NCBI RefSeq assembly: GCF_008923365.1 | Contig: NZ_WBMR01000010.1 | Coordinates: 1 to 64,000 of the forward strand | Origin: Actinomadura montaniterrae | GTDB lineage: Bacteria; Actinomycetota; Actinomycetes; Streptosporangiales; Streptosporangiaceae | Direction of reading: 5' to 3' | Length of the DNA stretch: 64,000 bases | Shown: positions 1 through 7,760 of the stretch, in pieces | How the letters are laid out: each line of letters opens with the position of its first letter | Position numbering within the stretch: the first letter of the stretch is position 1 | Notes under the pieces: generated by a model | What the model was told of the DNA's origin: nothing | The model's input: only the letters and a program-made list of their open reading frames with translations | Databases searched by the model: none | Made by a program: the position numbers and the translations under genes

Positions 1-128
1 AGGTCGGCGCGCAGGGCGCGGGCCGTGCGCCGGTCGCCGGTCGCCATCGCGCGGCGCACGCCGGCGCGCAGCTCGGCGATGCGCGCCTCCAGCGCGTCGG
101 GGGCCGGGACGCCGGGGGACCGGGGCAT
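1..128 (-). CDS. N-terminus of an unrecognised protein (truncated by window edge)
   Basis: Only the first 42 codons lie in the window. They begin MPRSPGVPAPDALEARIAEL and continue as an Arg/Ala-rich, probably helical segment; no family can be assigned. The ATG at 128 is preceded 7 nt upstream by a TACTGT -10-like hexamer (136-141), so the mRNA is probably leaderless. Three CTGGAA direct repeats at an exact 10-bp period lie just beyond, suggesting an activator site. Start choice is inference from this promoter arrangement and from actinobacterial codon use. Confidence 0.6.
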   Translation of the reverse strand, partial: MPRSPGVPAPDALEARIAELRAGVRRAMATGDRRTARALRAD

Positions 129-148
129 GCGGCAGACAGTACAGGAGC

Positions 149-174
149 TTCCAGACAGTTCCAGCGTTTTCCAG
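149..174 (-). promoter_or_regulatory. Three direct TTCCAG repeats, 10-bp period
   Basis: TTCCAG occurs at 149-154, 159-164 and 169-174 (CTGGAA on the coding strand of the gene starting at 128). The spacing of one helical turn would place three protein subunits on one DNA face, overlapping the -35 region of the putative leaderless promoter. The repeat is seen directly; the activator role is inference. Confidence 0.45.
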
Positions 175-195
175 TTTTCGTGGCGGTGGCCCGGG

Positions 196-810
196 TCAGC
201 GCGGCCGGTGCCAGACGAGGGAGTACCGCCACAGCAGATGCCGGCGGAACACCGCGCCCGGCAGCAGCCGCGGCGCCTCGTCCCGCACCTCGCCCCAGGT
301 CATGTCGGGATCGGCGAGCGGTGCGCCCGGCTCGCCCGCGGCCTTGCGCTTGAGGACCCGGCTGTGGAGGAGATGCCCGGGCAAACCCGCGGCACCGTAG
401 AGGAAGTCCTTCACGCCGGCGTTGTTCGCGAGGCCGATCACGACGAGCGCGCCGCCCGGCCGGACGGCGTCGCGCATCGCCGTCAGCCCGGCCGCGAAGT
501 CCATGTGGTGGATCGCGGCGACGCAGCACACGAAGTCGTAGTGCCGCTCCGGCAGGTCGTACTCCAGCAGCCCCGCCTCGACGAAGTCGACGTTCCCGAC
601 GCCCTCGCTCAGCGTCTTCGCCTTGACGACCATCTCCGCCGACCGGTCGAGCCCGGTGACGTGCGCGGCGCGCGGCGCGAGACGGCGCGCGAGCAGCCCG
701 TCCCCGCAGCCGACGTCGAGCGCCTCGCCGCAGCCGCGCGGCACGTTGCGCAGCACGACGCCGTGGTAGTGGGTGTTGTGGTTCCAGTACTCGGCGGGCG
801 TCTCGGTCAT
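196..810 (-). CDS. Class I SAM-dependent methyltransferase
   Basis: 204 residues, methyltransferase type 11/25 fold. Motif I, ALDVGCGDGLLARRL, is near residues 30-44; the acidic end of strand 2 is GLDRSAEM; the post-III region is DAVRPGGALVVIGL near residue 120. This marks it as a SAM-dependent small-molecule methyltransferase; the substrate is unknown. A short hydrophobic stretch (FLYGAAGLPGHLL) may shape the substrate pocket. The ATG at 810 follows a GAAGG Shine-Dalgarno-like sequence and lies 11 bp after the stop of the VOC gene, so the two are probably cotranscribed. Confidence 0.85.
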   Translation of the reverse strand: MTETPAEYWNHNTHYHGVVLRNVPRGCGEALDVGCGDGLLARRLAPRAAHVTGLDRSAEMVVKAKTLSEGVGNVDFVEAGLLEYDLPERHYDFVCCVAAIHHMDFAAGLTAMRDAVRPGGALVVIGLANNAGVKDFLYGAAGLPGHLLHSRVLKRKAAGEPGAPLADPDMTWGEVRDEAPRLLPGAVFRRHLLWRYSLVWHRPR

Positions 811-821
811 CGCACCTTCGC

Positions 822-1211
822 TCAGGATCGCGGGTCGCGTCGCAGCGGATGCCCCTCCGGGACCTCCACGATGACGATCTTCACACCGTCCGGGTCCTCG
901 ATCCACATCTCCACCAGGCCCCACGGCTCCTCGCGCGGCTCGCGGACGACGCGCGCGCCCGCCGCCGCGAGCCGGTCGCGCTCGGCCCGGACGTCGCGGA
1001 CCTGCAGCCAGATCATCGGGCACGGGCCGGCGCCGCCCGGCCCGTGCCCCGACACCTCCAGGAACCCCGGCCCGAGGAAGAACACGACGCCGGGCGAGTC
1101 GGGCGGCCCGAACTCGCGGTACACCGCCAGCCCCAGCACATCCCGGTAGAACCGCCGGCTGCGCTCGATGTCGGCCGGGCGCAGCAGGATGCGGCTGCTC
1201 AGTACCTCCAT
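822..1211 (-). CDS. VOC (glyoxalase/bleomycin-resistance) family protein
   Basis: 129 residues, the usual length for a one-module VOC protein of two beta-alpha-beta-beta-beta repeats. The N-terminal half runs from ILLRPADIERSRRFYRDVLG, the C-terminal half from IWLQVRDVRAERDRLAAAGA to WIEDPDGVKIVIVEVPEG, the typical closing strand with a conserved Glu. It may be a metal-dependent enzyme or a binding protein; the ligand cannot be predicted. It lies directly upstream of the methyltransferase in a likely two-gene unit. Confidence 0.85.
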   Translation of the reverse strand: MEVLSSRILLRPADIERSRRFYRDVLGLAVYREFGPPDSPGVVFFLGPGFLEVSGHGPGGAGPCPMIWLQVRDVRAERDRLAAAGARVVREPREEPWGLVEMWIEDPDGVKIVIVEVPEGHPLRRDPRS

Positions 1212-1274
1212 GCACCCATCCTCGCCCCGCTTCGCCCGCCGCCGCGCACCGCCACGCCCACGGGCCCGGACGGA

Positions 1275-2141
1275 TCAGCCGCCGAAGCTCGCCCGGTAGG
1301 TCGCGGCCATGTCCTCGTCGCCGTGCCCCTGCTCGATCACGCGGCGGAACCGGTCGCCCGCGGCGTCGTTGACGTCGACGCGCACGCCCGCCGCCGCGGC
1401 CGCGTCGTGGATCAGCCGGGTGTTCTTCTCCGCGTTGCGGACGGCGAAGCTCGTCGCGTAGTCGTCGGCGAGCATCGCCTTCATCTTGATCTGCAGGTAG
1501 GCGTTGTCGAGCGGGCCGCCGGTGAGGACCTCGCCGAGCAGCGCCGGGTCGAGCCCGAGGCCCTTGGTCAGCGCGACGGACTCGGCGATGACGGAGGTGA
1601 GCGAGATGGCGTAGCTCACCGCGGCCAGCTTCAGCCGGGTGCCGGCGCCGCTCGCGCCGTCCTCGTCGAGCCAGAGCGTCCGGCTGCCGATCGCGCCGAA
1701 CACCGGGTCCAGGACCGTCCGGGCGTCCTGCGGGCCGGCCGCGAGGACCATCAGCTTGCCCTGCTCGGCGGGCTGCCTCGTGCCCTGCACGGGGGAGTCC
1801 ACGAAGGTGGCGCCGTGCTCGGCGGCGAACGCGGCGAGCCGCGGCACGTCGTCGACGCCGACCGTGCCCATCTGCGCCCAGATCCGCCCGTCCCGCAGTG
1901 CGGGCGCGGCGTCGGTCATCACGGCGAGCGCCGTGTCGCCGTCGTTCAGCATGGTCATGACGACGTCGGCGTCCTCGACGGCCTCGGCGGGGGAGCCCGC
2001 GACGGTCGCGCCGTCCGCGGCGAGCGGCTCGGCGCGTTCCCGGGTGCGGTTCCAGGCGGTGACCCCGTGGCCGTTCTTCAGCAGGTTCCGGGCCATCGCG
2101 GCGCCCATGATCCCGGTGCCGAGCATTGCGATCTGCGTCAT
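1275..2141 (-). CDS. NAD(P)-dependent 3-hydroxyisobutyrate/6-phosphogluconate dehydrogenase-like oxidoreductase
   Basis: 288 residues. The N-terminal Rossmann motif is MLGTGIMGAAMARNLL (residues 6-21) and the second conserved block is DSPVQGTRQPAEQGKL near residue 120. The all-helical C-terminal domain contains GAGTRLKLAAVSYAIS; its Lys is in the position of the HIBADH catalytic lysine, although the usual following Asn is not seen. It probably oxidises a small beta-hydroxyacid or reduces a semialdehyde. The ATG at 2141 is preferred over an upstream extension because AAAGGAGCCGGAG precedes it. Confidence 0.88.
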   Translation of the reverse strand: MTQIAMLGTGIMGAAMARNLLKNGHGVTAWNRTRERAEPLAADGATVAGSPAEAVEDADVVMTMLNDGDTALAVMTDAAPALRDGRIWAQMGTVGVDDVPRLAAFAAEHGATFVDSPVQGTRQPAEQGKLMVLAAGPQDARTVLDPVFGAIGSRTLWLDEDGASGAGTRLKLAAVSYAISLTSVIAESVALTKGLGLDPALLGEVLTGGPLDNAYLQIKMKAMLADDYATSFAVRNAEKNTRLIHDAAAAAGVRVDVNDAAGDRFRRVIEQGHGDEDMAATYRASFGG

Positions 2142-2290
2142 CTCCGGCTCCTTTTGGACTGTTCGATACATAATGGTGCGGGACCAGCCTGGCATACGGC
2201 CGCGCGTCGCGCATCCCGGATGTCCTTCCCCGCCGGCGGCCGCTCATCGCGGCGCCGCGCGGTCCTTTCGCGCTGCGGCGGCGGAGGGCC

Positions 2291-3439
2291 TCAGCCGAAG
2301 GCGGGGCTGCCGTCCGGCACTTCGGCGAAGGCGTCGGTGTACGGCGCCGCGAACACGTCGAGCGTGCGCTCCAGCTGCGCCGACCACCAGGACACGAGCC
2401 CGGCCGCGCCCCGCTCGCCCGCGCCCTCCTCGCCCAGGTAGCGGTGCCGCAGCGGCGCGACGTCGCACAGCCGCTCCCACCACTCGCGGTGCACCGCCGA
2501 CTGGATCTGCCCCGCGTCCAGCGGGAACGCCGCGCGGTGCCCCCGCACGAACGCCTGCACCCGGTCCAGGTCGAGCCCGCGCTCGTCCTCGCAGGCGAAC
2601 AGCCGCGCCGCCGCCCGCACGACCTCGCCCGCTACCGGGCCCGTGGTCAGCGCGTCCCAGCCGAGCACCGCCGTTACGTTGCCCGCGCCCGCATAGCGCA
2701 GATGCTCCGCGTGGAACGCGCCGTGCAGGTGCCCGACCGTGCTGACCTCGATCTCCGGCGGCTGATGCCCGGCGAACTCGGCGAGCAGCGCGCGCCGCTC
2801 CCGCAGCCTCCGCTCGGTCAGCGCGTCGAAGTCGGTGCGGCCGCCGTCCGCGGGCAGGGCCTCCAGCATCGCGTCGACGGCCGCCGCCGCGTCCGCGGCG
2901 CGCGGCGTCGGCACGAGCAGGCTCTGCTGCACCGGCGGCGTGATCCGCTCCAGCTCGGCGTGCAGCCGGCCGAGGAGCTCCCCGAGTTCCTCGCACTGCC
3001 GGAAGGTCAGTTCGAGCCCGCCGCGCCTGCGCCCGGCGACCCACGGGTACAGCGCATAGGCGTGGCCGGCGGCGGTGACGAGCGTCCGTCCGGACTTGGC
3101 GGGCAGCGGCGCGAGAACGGGGAGCCCGGCCGCGTCGAGCGCGCCCGTCATCTCGTGCTGGACGAGGACGCGTCTCCGCTCCGGCGCGGCGTACTTCCTG
3201 AGGAAGAACGGGCCGCCGGACGTGCCGACCCGCCAGCACCTCCGGCCGGACGTGCCGTCGATGGCCTCGGGAGCCCGAACAGTGTCGAGCCCCCAGCGCT
3301 TCAGCAGCCGGGGCGGCGGACCCTCGCCCGCGCCGTTCTCACCTGCGGCGCCGTCACCGGCACCGGGCACGGCGGCGCTGCTCTTCTCAGCGGCGTGCTT
3401 CTCGGCGACGTGCTCATCAGCGCTGCTGGACGTCGGCAC
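2291..3439 (-). CDS. Phosphotransferase (APH/choline-kinase fold) with degenerate catalytic motif
   Basis: About 382 residues. After a low-complexity Ala/Glu/Gly-rich N-terminus (about 45 residues) comes an aminoglycoside-phosphotransferase-like fold: RCWRVGTSGGPFFLRKY (beta strands with the ATP-binding Lys), a hinge around YPWVAGRRR, and a C-terminal lobe. The expected HGDxxxxN catalytic loop reads HGAFHAEHL, losing both the catalytic Asp and the metal-binding Asn, while the following DxD-like segment survives only as GWDALTTGP. It may be a pseudokinase or atypical spore-coat CotS-like protein. The GTG at 3439 has GAGG about 7 nt upstream; a GTG at 3490 is the alternative. Confidence 0.65.
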   Translation of the reverse strand: MPTSSSADEHVAEKHAAEKSSAAVPGAGDGAAGENGAGEGPPPRLLKRWGLDTVRAPEAIDGTSGRRCWRVGTSGGPFFLRKYAAPERRRVLVQHEMTGALDAAGLPVLAPLPAKSGRTLVTAAGHAYALYPWVAGRRRGGLELTFRQCEELGELLGRLHAELERITPPVQQSLLVPTPRAADAAAAVDAMLEALPADGGRTDFDALTERRLRERRALLAEFAGHQPPEIEVSTVGHLHGAFHAEHLRYAGAGNVTAVLGWDALTTGPVAGEVVRAAARLFACEDERGLDLDRVQAFVRGHRAAFPLDAGQIQSAVHREWWERLCDVAPLRHRYLGEEGAGERGAAGLVSWWSAQLERTLDVFAAPYTDAFAEVPDGSPAFG

Positions 3440-3575
3440 CTTCGCACCTCGGCGGCCTCGGACGGACGGCGGTCGAACGGATGTTCCCACCCGACGCTAC
3501 ACGCCCCGGCGTCCCGGCGAAAGGGAACCGGCCGGGCCCGGGCGGTTCGCGCCCGCGCCCGGCACGCCCCCGACC

Positions 3576-3977
3576 TCAGACCCGCTCGAGGACGACCACG
3601 GGGATCTCGCGGTCCGTCTTCTCCTGGTACTCATCGTAGGCGGGCCACGTCGCCGTCATCTTCTTCCAGAACGCGGGCTTCTCCTCCGCCGTCGCGGTAC
3701 GCGCCCGCGCGGTGAACCGGTCGCCCTTCACCTGCACCTTCACCTCGGGATTCGCCTCCAGGTTCAGGTACCACTCCGGCGGCTCGTCCGCGCCGCCCTT
3801 GGACGCCACGACGAGATAGACGTCCCCTTCGGGCTGGTAGATGAGCGGCGTCGTGTACTCCTTGCCGCTGCGCCGTCCGGTCGTCGTGAGCAGCAGCGTG
3901 ACGGTGCCCTGCCAGTCGTGTCCCTCCGCGCCGTCGGTCTCCTGGTAACGGGCGACGTGCTCCTTGCCGTACAGCAT
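3576..3977 (-). CDS. Deazaflavin-dependent nitroreductase family protein (DDN-like)
   Basis: 133 residues, matching the F420H2-dependent DDN/nitroreductase-type split-barrel family. Recognisable blocks are LLLTTTGRRSGKEYTTPLIY (residues 28-47), VASKGGADEPPEWYLNLEAN (the F420-phosphate and Tyr region) and PEVKVQVKGDRFTARAR. Known relatives use F420H2 to reduce quinones, enones or nitroimidazoles at the membrane. The ATG at 3977 has a strong GGAGGA upstream. It is probably transcribed singly and is divergent from the thioesterase at 4096. Confidence 0.88.
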   Translation of the reverse strand: MLYGKEHVARYQETDGAEGHDWQGTVTLLLTTTGRRSGKEYTTPLIYQPEGDVYLVVASKGGADEPPEWYLNLEANPEVKVQVKGDRFTARARTATAEEKPAFWKKMTATWPAYDEYQEKTDREIPVVVLERV

Positions 3978-4095
3978 CGAGTCCTCCTCCATCCGGCTTC
4001 GGCCGTACCACGGCCACCTGTGTGAACTCCCGAACGCTGGATGACCTTCCCCGTCCCGGGGGCCCAAAGCCCCGACGCTCATTACGCTGGGGACG

Positions 4096-4569
4096 GTGAG
4101 CGACCCGGCGGAGCTGGCGCGGCGATGCGCCGAGACGATGTACGCGGACGACAAGGTCGCGCAGGACCTCGGCATGGAGATCGCCGGCATCGCGCCGGGA
4201 CGCGCCGTCCTGCGCATGACGCTCACCCCGGCGATGGTGAACGGGCACGGGATCGCCCACGGCGGCTACCTGTTCCTGCTGGCCGACTCGGCGTTCGCCT
4301 ACGCGTGCAACACCCACGGCGATGTGACGGTCGCCGCGTCCGCCGACGTCGTGTTCGTCGCGCCGGCCCGCGCCGGTGACGTGCTGGAGGCGACCGCCGT
4401 CGAACGCACCCGGTACGGGCGCAGCGGCGTGTACGACGTGACGGTCCGGCGGGTCCCGGACGGGGACGTCATCGCGGAGTTCCGCGGTGGAAGCCGCAGC
4501 CGGAGGGAGCGCGTCCTGGACGAGGCGGCGGAACCGCCCGGCGGTGCGTCGGCGGAGCCGTCCCGCTAG
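4096..4569 (+). CDS. PaaI-like hotdog-fold acyl-CoA thioesterase
   Basis: 157 residues. The hotdog core contains VNGHGIAHGGYLFLLADSAFA (here described as residues 49-69), the PaaI signature: Gly-His-Gly loop and helix carrying the catalytic Asp in LADSAF. It is followed by TVAASADVVFVAPARAGDVL and FRGGSRSR. PaaI enzymes hydrolyse hydroxyphenylacetyl-CoA and related thioesters released when phenylacetate degradation stalls; no other paa genes are in view, so the substrate is open. The GTG at 4096 is the start best matching family length. The Glu/Pro-rich C-terminal tail of about 20 residues is extra. Confidence 0.82.
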   Translation: MSDPAELARRCAETMYADDKVAQDLGMEIAGIAPGRAVLRMTLTPAMVNGHGIAHGGYLFLLADSAFAYACNTHGDVTVAASADVVFVAPARAGDVLEATAVERTRYGRSGVYDVTVRRVPDGDVIAEFRGGSRSRRERVLDEAAEPPGGASAEPSR

Positions 4570-4576
4570 CGCGGGG

Positions 4577-5500
4577 TCAGAGTTCCTTCAGGATGCCGGT
4601 GAGCAGCCGGGCCGTGTCGTCGGGGCGCGCGGCGGTGATGCACAGGTTGTTCATCGCGCGCATGTAGGTGTCGACGTCGGTCGGCTTGTCCAGGTACAGC
4701 GCGCTGGTGAGCTGCTCCAGGTAGACGACGTCGGACAGGCCGGGCTCGGCGAACCGGAGGATGGTGAACGGGCCGCCGGCGGCGGCGTGCCCGCCCGCGC
4801 CGAACGGCACGATCTGCAGCGTGACGTTCGGCAGCTCCGACATCGCGATGAGGTGCTCGAGCTGCCGGCGCATGACGTCGCGGCCGCCGAGCGGGCGGCG
4901 CACCACCGCCTCGTCCAGCACGGCCCACAGGGTCGGGGCGCCGGGGGAGGTGAAGCGCCGCTGCCGGGTCGTGCGGAGCTGCACGCGCCGCTCGACCTCC
5001 TCGTCGGAGGCGTCGGAGTAGCCGAGCCGTACCACGGCGTGGGCGTAGTCCTCGGTCTGCAGCAGGCCCGGCACGAACTGCAGCTCATAGGTCCGCAGCA
5101 GCGACGCGGCCTCCTCCAGCCCGAGGTAGACCTCGAACCAGCTCGGCAGGACGTCCCCGTAGCGGTGCCACCAGCCGGGCGTGTTGGCCTCCTTGGCCAG
5201 CTGCAGCAACGGCGCCCGCTCGGCGGGGTCGTTCACCCCGTAGAGGGTGAGCAGGTCGGAGACGTCGCGCTCCTTGAACCCGACCCGCCCCAGCTCCATC
5301 CGGCTGATCTTGGAGTGCGAGCCGCGGATCTCGTAGCCCGCCTGCTCGGTGGAGATGCCGCGCTCCTCCCGCAGCCGCCGCAGCTGGGCGCCGAGCAGGA
5401 TGCGCAGGACCGTGGGACCGCCGCGCCGCGGGTAGTCGATCAGTCTGCCGGACTGATCGCCCTCGGCCGGAGGCGTGGGGGCGGCTGAATCCTGGGGCAA
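4577..5500 (-). CDS. XRE-family HTH regulator with DUF5753 (Scr1-type) domain
   Basis: About 307 residues from the proposed TTG start. The HTH is near residues 35-90 (LGAQLRRLREERGISTEQAG, then SHSKISRMELGRVGFKERDV). The DUF5753 domain follows: YELQFVPGLLQTEDYAHAVV, then LPNVTLQIVPFGAGGHAAAG and FTILRF. These proteins are actinobacterial regulators usually paired with a small DUF397 protein in toxin-antitoxin-like or developmental modules; no DUF397 partner is adjacent. The frame stays open to a TTG at 5608; the TTG at 5500 has GGTGA upstream and better fits family length. The start is uncertain. Confidence 0.85.
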   Translation of the reverse strand: MPQDSAAPTPPAEGDQSGRLIDYPRRGGPTVLRILLGAQLRRLREERGISTEQAGYEIRGSHSKISRMELGRVGFKERDVSDLLTLYGVNDPAERAPLLQLAKEANTPGWWHRYGDVLPSWFEVYLGLEEAASLLRTYELQFVPGLLQTEDYAHAVVRLGYSDASDEEVERRVQLRTTRQRRFTSPGAPTLWAVLDEAVVRRPLGGRDVMRRQLEHLIAMSELPNVTLQIVPFGAGGHAAAGGPFTILRFAEPGLSDVVYLEQLTSALYLDKPTDVDTYMRAMNNLCITAARPDDTARLLTGILKEL

Positions 5501-6043
5501 GGGGTCACCAGCCAGTCGACGGGTCTGTTCTGGGGCGGCACGGCACCGCCCTATGTTAGAGGATCGAAGCACGTTTTTGGGAAGTATGAAAAAGCGCGTC
5601 TTCGGCAAAACGACCCATCCGTGTTAGAACGGCCGGGCTGGACGGTCCGTGCGCCGATCGGCGCGGGTGAGGATACTCCCGCCGGGCCCGTGGATCGAAC
5701 CGGGGCGGTGTCCCGCGGGCCGGATCGGTGTTTTGGAGCGTGACCACGGGCCGTGACCAGTGCCGTCGGTCGCCGCACGGGTGCGGAACGTGGCGACGGG
5801 GTGACGATCTCGTTGACCGGGAGGTCATTTCCATAGCGGCGGAGTCACTGCCGGCCCATGAATTGCCTGGCGTTTCGCGGTCTTGTGCCCGCCAATCGGC
5901 ACCGGCTTTCCGGGGCTCGTCGTATGACGTGCAAATGACGGCGGTCACATCGTTCGGTGAATATCGCCGGGACGGGAACAGACGGCGCGGCCTGCGGGTT
6001 GGCGACCAGCGAGCCAGGAAGCCAGCCCTACGAGGAGGACGTC
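5501..6043. other. Intergenic region, no gene recognised
   Basis: 543 bp between the divergent XRE gene and the PPOX-fold gene. It carries two TGTTAGA words (near 5552 and 5620), a small AT-richer patch around 5570-5625, and a TGACC-GGGA-GGTCA inverted repeat at 5814-5827 overlapping a TTGACC -35-like hexamer. These look like promoter or operator elements for the divergent pair. No convincing coding frame or RNA gene was found. Confidence 0.5.
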
Positions 6044-6439
6044 ATGAGCAAGCTGTCCGACGAGGCCAAGGAACTGCTGAACCGCCCGCTGCCCGGGTGG
6101 GCCACGACCGTCCGGCCGGACGGCTCGCTGCACAACACGGTGGTGTGGATCGGCCTCGACGGCGACGACGTCCTCATCAACACCGCCGCCGGGCGCGCCA
6201 AGGAGCGGCACCTCAGCAAGGACGCGCGCGTTTCGGTCAGCGTGCTCGACCCCGACGACCCGTTCCACTGGGTCAGCGTCTCCGGCGAGGCGAAGCTGGA
6301 GACGGAGGGCGCCGTGGAGGTCATCAACGGGCTCGCCAAGAAGTACACCGGCAACGACACCTATCCGGTCCAGGAGGGTGAGGTGCGCCTCACCGTCCGC
6401 ATAACGCCTGATCAGGTCCTCTACAGCGCGGGCGGGTGA
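6044..6439 (+). CDS. PPOX-class (pyridoxamine oxidase-fold) probable F420-dependent oxidoreductase
   Basis: 131 residues, a split beta-barrel flavin/F420 protein. ATTVRPDGSLHNTVVWIGLD (residues 20-39), INTAAGRAKERHLSKDARVS (residues 46-65) and DPFHWVSVSGEA are the characteristic PPOX strands; the KERHLxxDxRV motif contacts the cofactor phosphate. The many F420-type genes in this window favour F420 over FMN. The ATG at 6044 follows GAGGAGG by about 6 nt. The substrate is unknown. Confidence 0.87.
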   Translation: MSKLSDEAKELLNRPLPGWATTVRPDGSLHNTVVWIGLDGDDVLINTAAGRAKERHLSKDARVSVSVLDPDDPFHWVSVSGEAKLETEGAVEVINGLAKKYTGNDTYPVQEGEVRLTVRITPDQVLYSAGG

Positions 6440-6574
6440 CCAAGCTCTCGTCCCGTGCGGACGATCTCCCGGTCCCGGACGGCGTTCACTTGTAGGAAGG
6501 GCGCCGCACCGCGGTGACGCCCGTGGCGCCCTCGCACTTCCCGGAACATCACCGAGATCCATTCTGGGGGAACC

Positions 6575-6880
6575 ATGAACGCGACCCTCGAGCGACCGGA
6601 GGTCCGGTTTCTCACCTCGGGCGAGGTCACGGAGGCCCAGCGCGCGGAGGCCGAACGTGCCGTCCGCGCGGCGCTGGACGGCACCGGGGCCGCGTCCGTG
6701 CAGGTCACGCTGAGCATCGTGGCCGACCCGGCGCTGCCCAGGCCGGCCCTCGCCAGGGCCGTCGCCGAGCTGGACGGGCAGCAGCTGCGCGCGCAGGCCG
6801 CCGCGCCGACGCTGGAGGAGGCCATCGGCCTGCTCCGGCACCGGCTCGCGGTCCGCGCGTCCTACCGGCGCGCGGGCTGA
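6575..6880 (+). CDS. HPF/RaiA-like ribosome-associated protein, single short domain
   Basis: 101 residues. The segment from SVQVTLSIVADPALPRPALA to AVAELDGQQLRAQAAAPTLEEAIGLLRHRL resembles the S30AE/HPF half-domain of actinobacterial ribosome hibernation-factor relatives, in which this unit is usually repeated or followed by a C-terminal dimerisation domain. Here only one unit is present. If correct, it would bind the 30S A/P-site region in stress. The ATG at 6575 follows GGGGGAACC. The assignment rests on remembered family pattern and is moderate. Confidence 0.5.
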   Translation: MNATLERPEVRFLTSGEVTEAQRAEAERAVRAALDGTGAASVQVTLSIVADPALPRPALARAVAELDGQQLRAQAAAPTLEEAIGLLRHRLAVRASYRRAG

Positions 6881-6980
6881 CCAGCACCGACCCGCACTGA
6901 CCCGAACCGACCCGCACTGACGGGCGGCGGCGTCCTCGATGGGCGCCGCCGCCCACCCGTTTCCGGACTTTCCGGCCGCC

Positions 6981-7760
6981 TCACGCGTCCCGTCGGGCGA
7001 GCGCCAGTCCGGCGAACGCGAGCGGGACGAGCGCGTAGGCCGGCAGGACGGCCGCCGCCGCGGGCGGTGACAGCAGGTCTCCGTAGATGGACTGCCGCGC
7101 GCTCAGGCCCGCGATCTCGGTCGGGAGCCCGGAGAGCATCACGGACCCGAGCCGCTCGTTCCACGGCCCCGGCAGGTGGTAGACCAGCAGCGGCACCACA
7201 TGCCACAGCAGGACGACGGCGACGATCGCCCCGGCCGCCGACCTCAGCAGCACGCCGAGGGCCAGGCCGAGCAGCGCGAACACCGCCACCGCGACACCGG
7301 AGACCGCGAACCCCGGCAGGTCGTGCGCGATCGGCGCGCGCTGGTCGGGGAACGGCCGGCCGCCGACCGCGAGCCGGGCGCCGAGGAAGCACCCGATCGA
7401 GACCGCCTCGCCCACGGCCAGCCCGGTCAGCGCCACCACCACGGCCTTCGCCGCGAGGAACCGGGACCGGGACGGCACCGCGACCAGGCTCGTCCGCACC
7501 ATCCCGGTCCGGTACTCCGACGCCGCCGCGAGCACGCCGAGTACCCCGAGGCACAGCTGGGCGACCCATCCGCCCAGCTCCTGCAGCGGCCGAAGCAGGA
7601 ACCGTGTGCGCTGGGCGGCGTCGAGACCGTCCCACACGTGCGCCTGCTGGACGGCCAGCAGCACGACGAACACGGCGAACCCGGCCGCGACCGAAACGAT
7701 CACGTGGGTCGAGCGGACCGACCGCAGCTTCCACCATTCGGCGGCGACGGCGTCGAGCAT
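6981..7760 (-). CDS. ABC-2 type transporter permease
   Basis: 259 residues with about six hydrophobic helices. It starts MLDAVAAEWWKLRSVRST, a cytoplasmic motif also found at the start of the adjacent gene, so the two permeases are paralogs from tandem duplication. The segment LAAASEYRTGMVRTSLVAVP is the typical ABC-2 loop. The ATG at 7760 overlaps the upstream stop codon, implying translational coupling; an in-frame GTG lies one codon earlier. Together with the next permease and the ATPase it forms an exporter beside a two-component system, an arrangement typical of peptide-antibiotic or envelope-stress detoxification. Confidence 0.85.
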   Translation of the reverse strand: MLDAVAAEWWKLRSVRSTHVIVSVAAGFAVFVVLLAVQQAHVWDGLDAAQRTRFLLRPLQELGGWVAQLCLGVLGVLAAASEYRTGMVRTSLVAVPSRSRFLAAKAVVVALTGLAVGEAVSIGCFLGARLAVGGRPFPDQRAPIAHDLPGFAVSGVAVAVFALLGLALGVLLRSAAGAIVAVVLLWHVVPLLVYHLPGPWNERLGSVMLSGLPTEIAGLSARQSIYGDLLSPPAAAAVLPAYALVPLAFAGLALARRDA

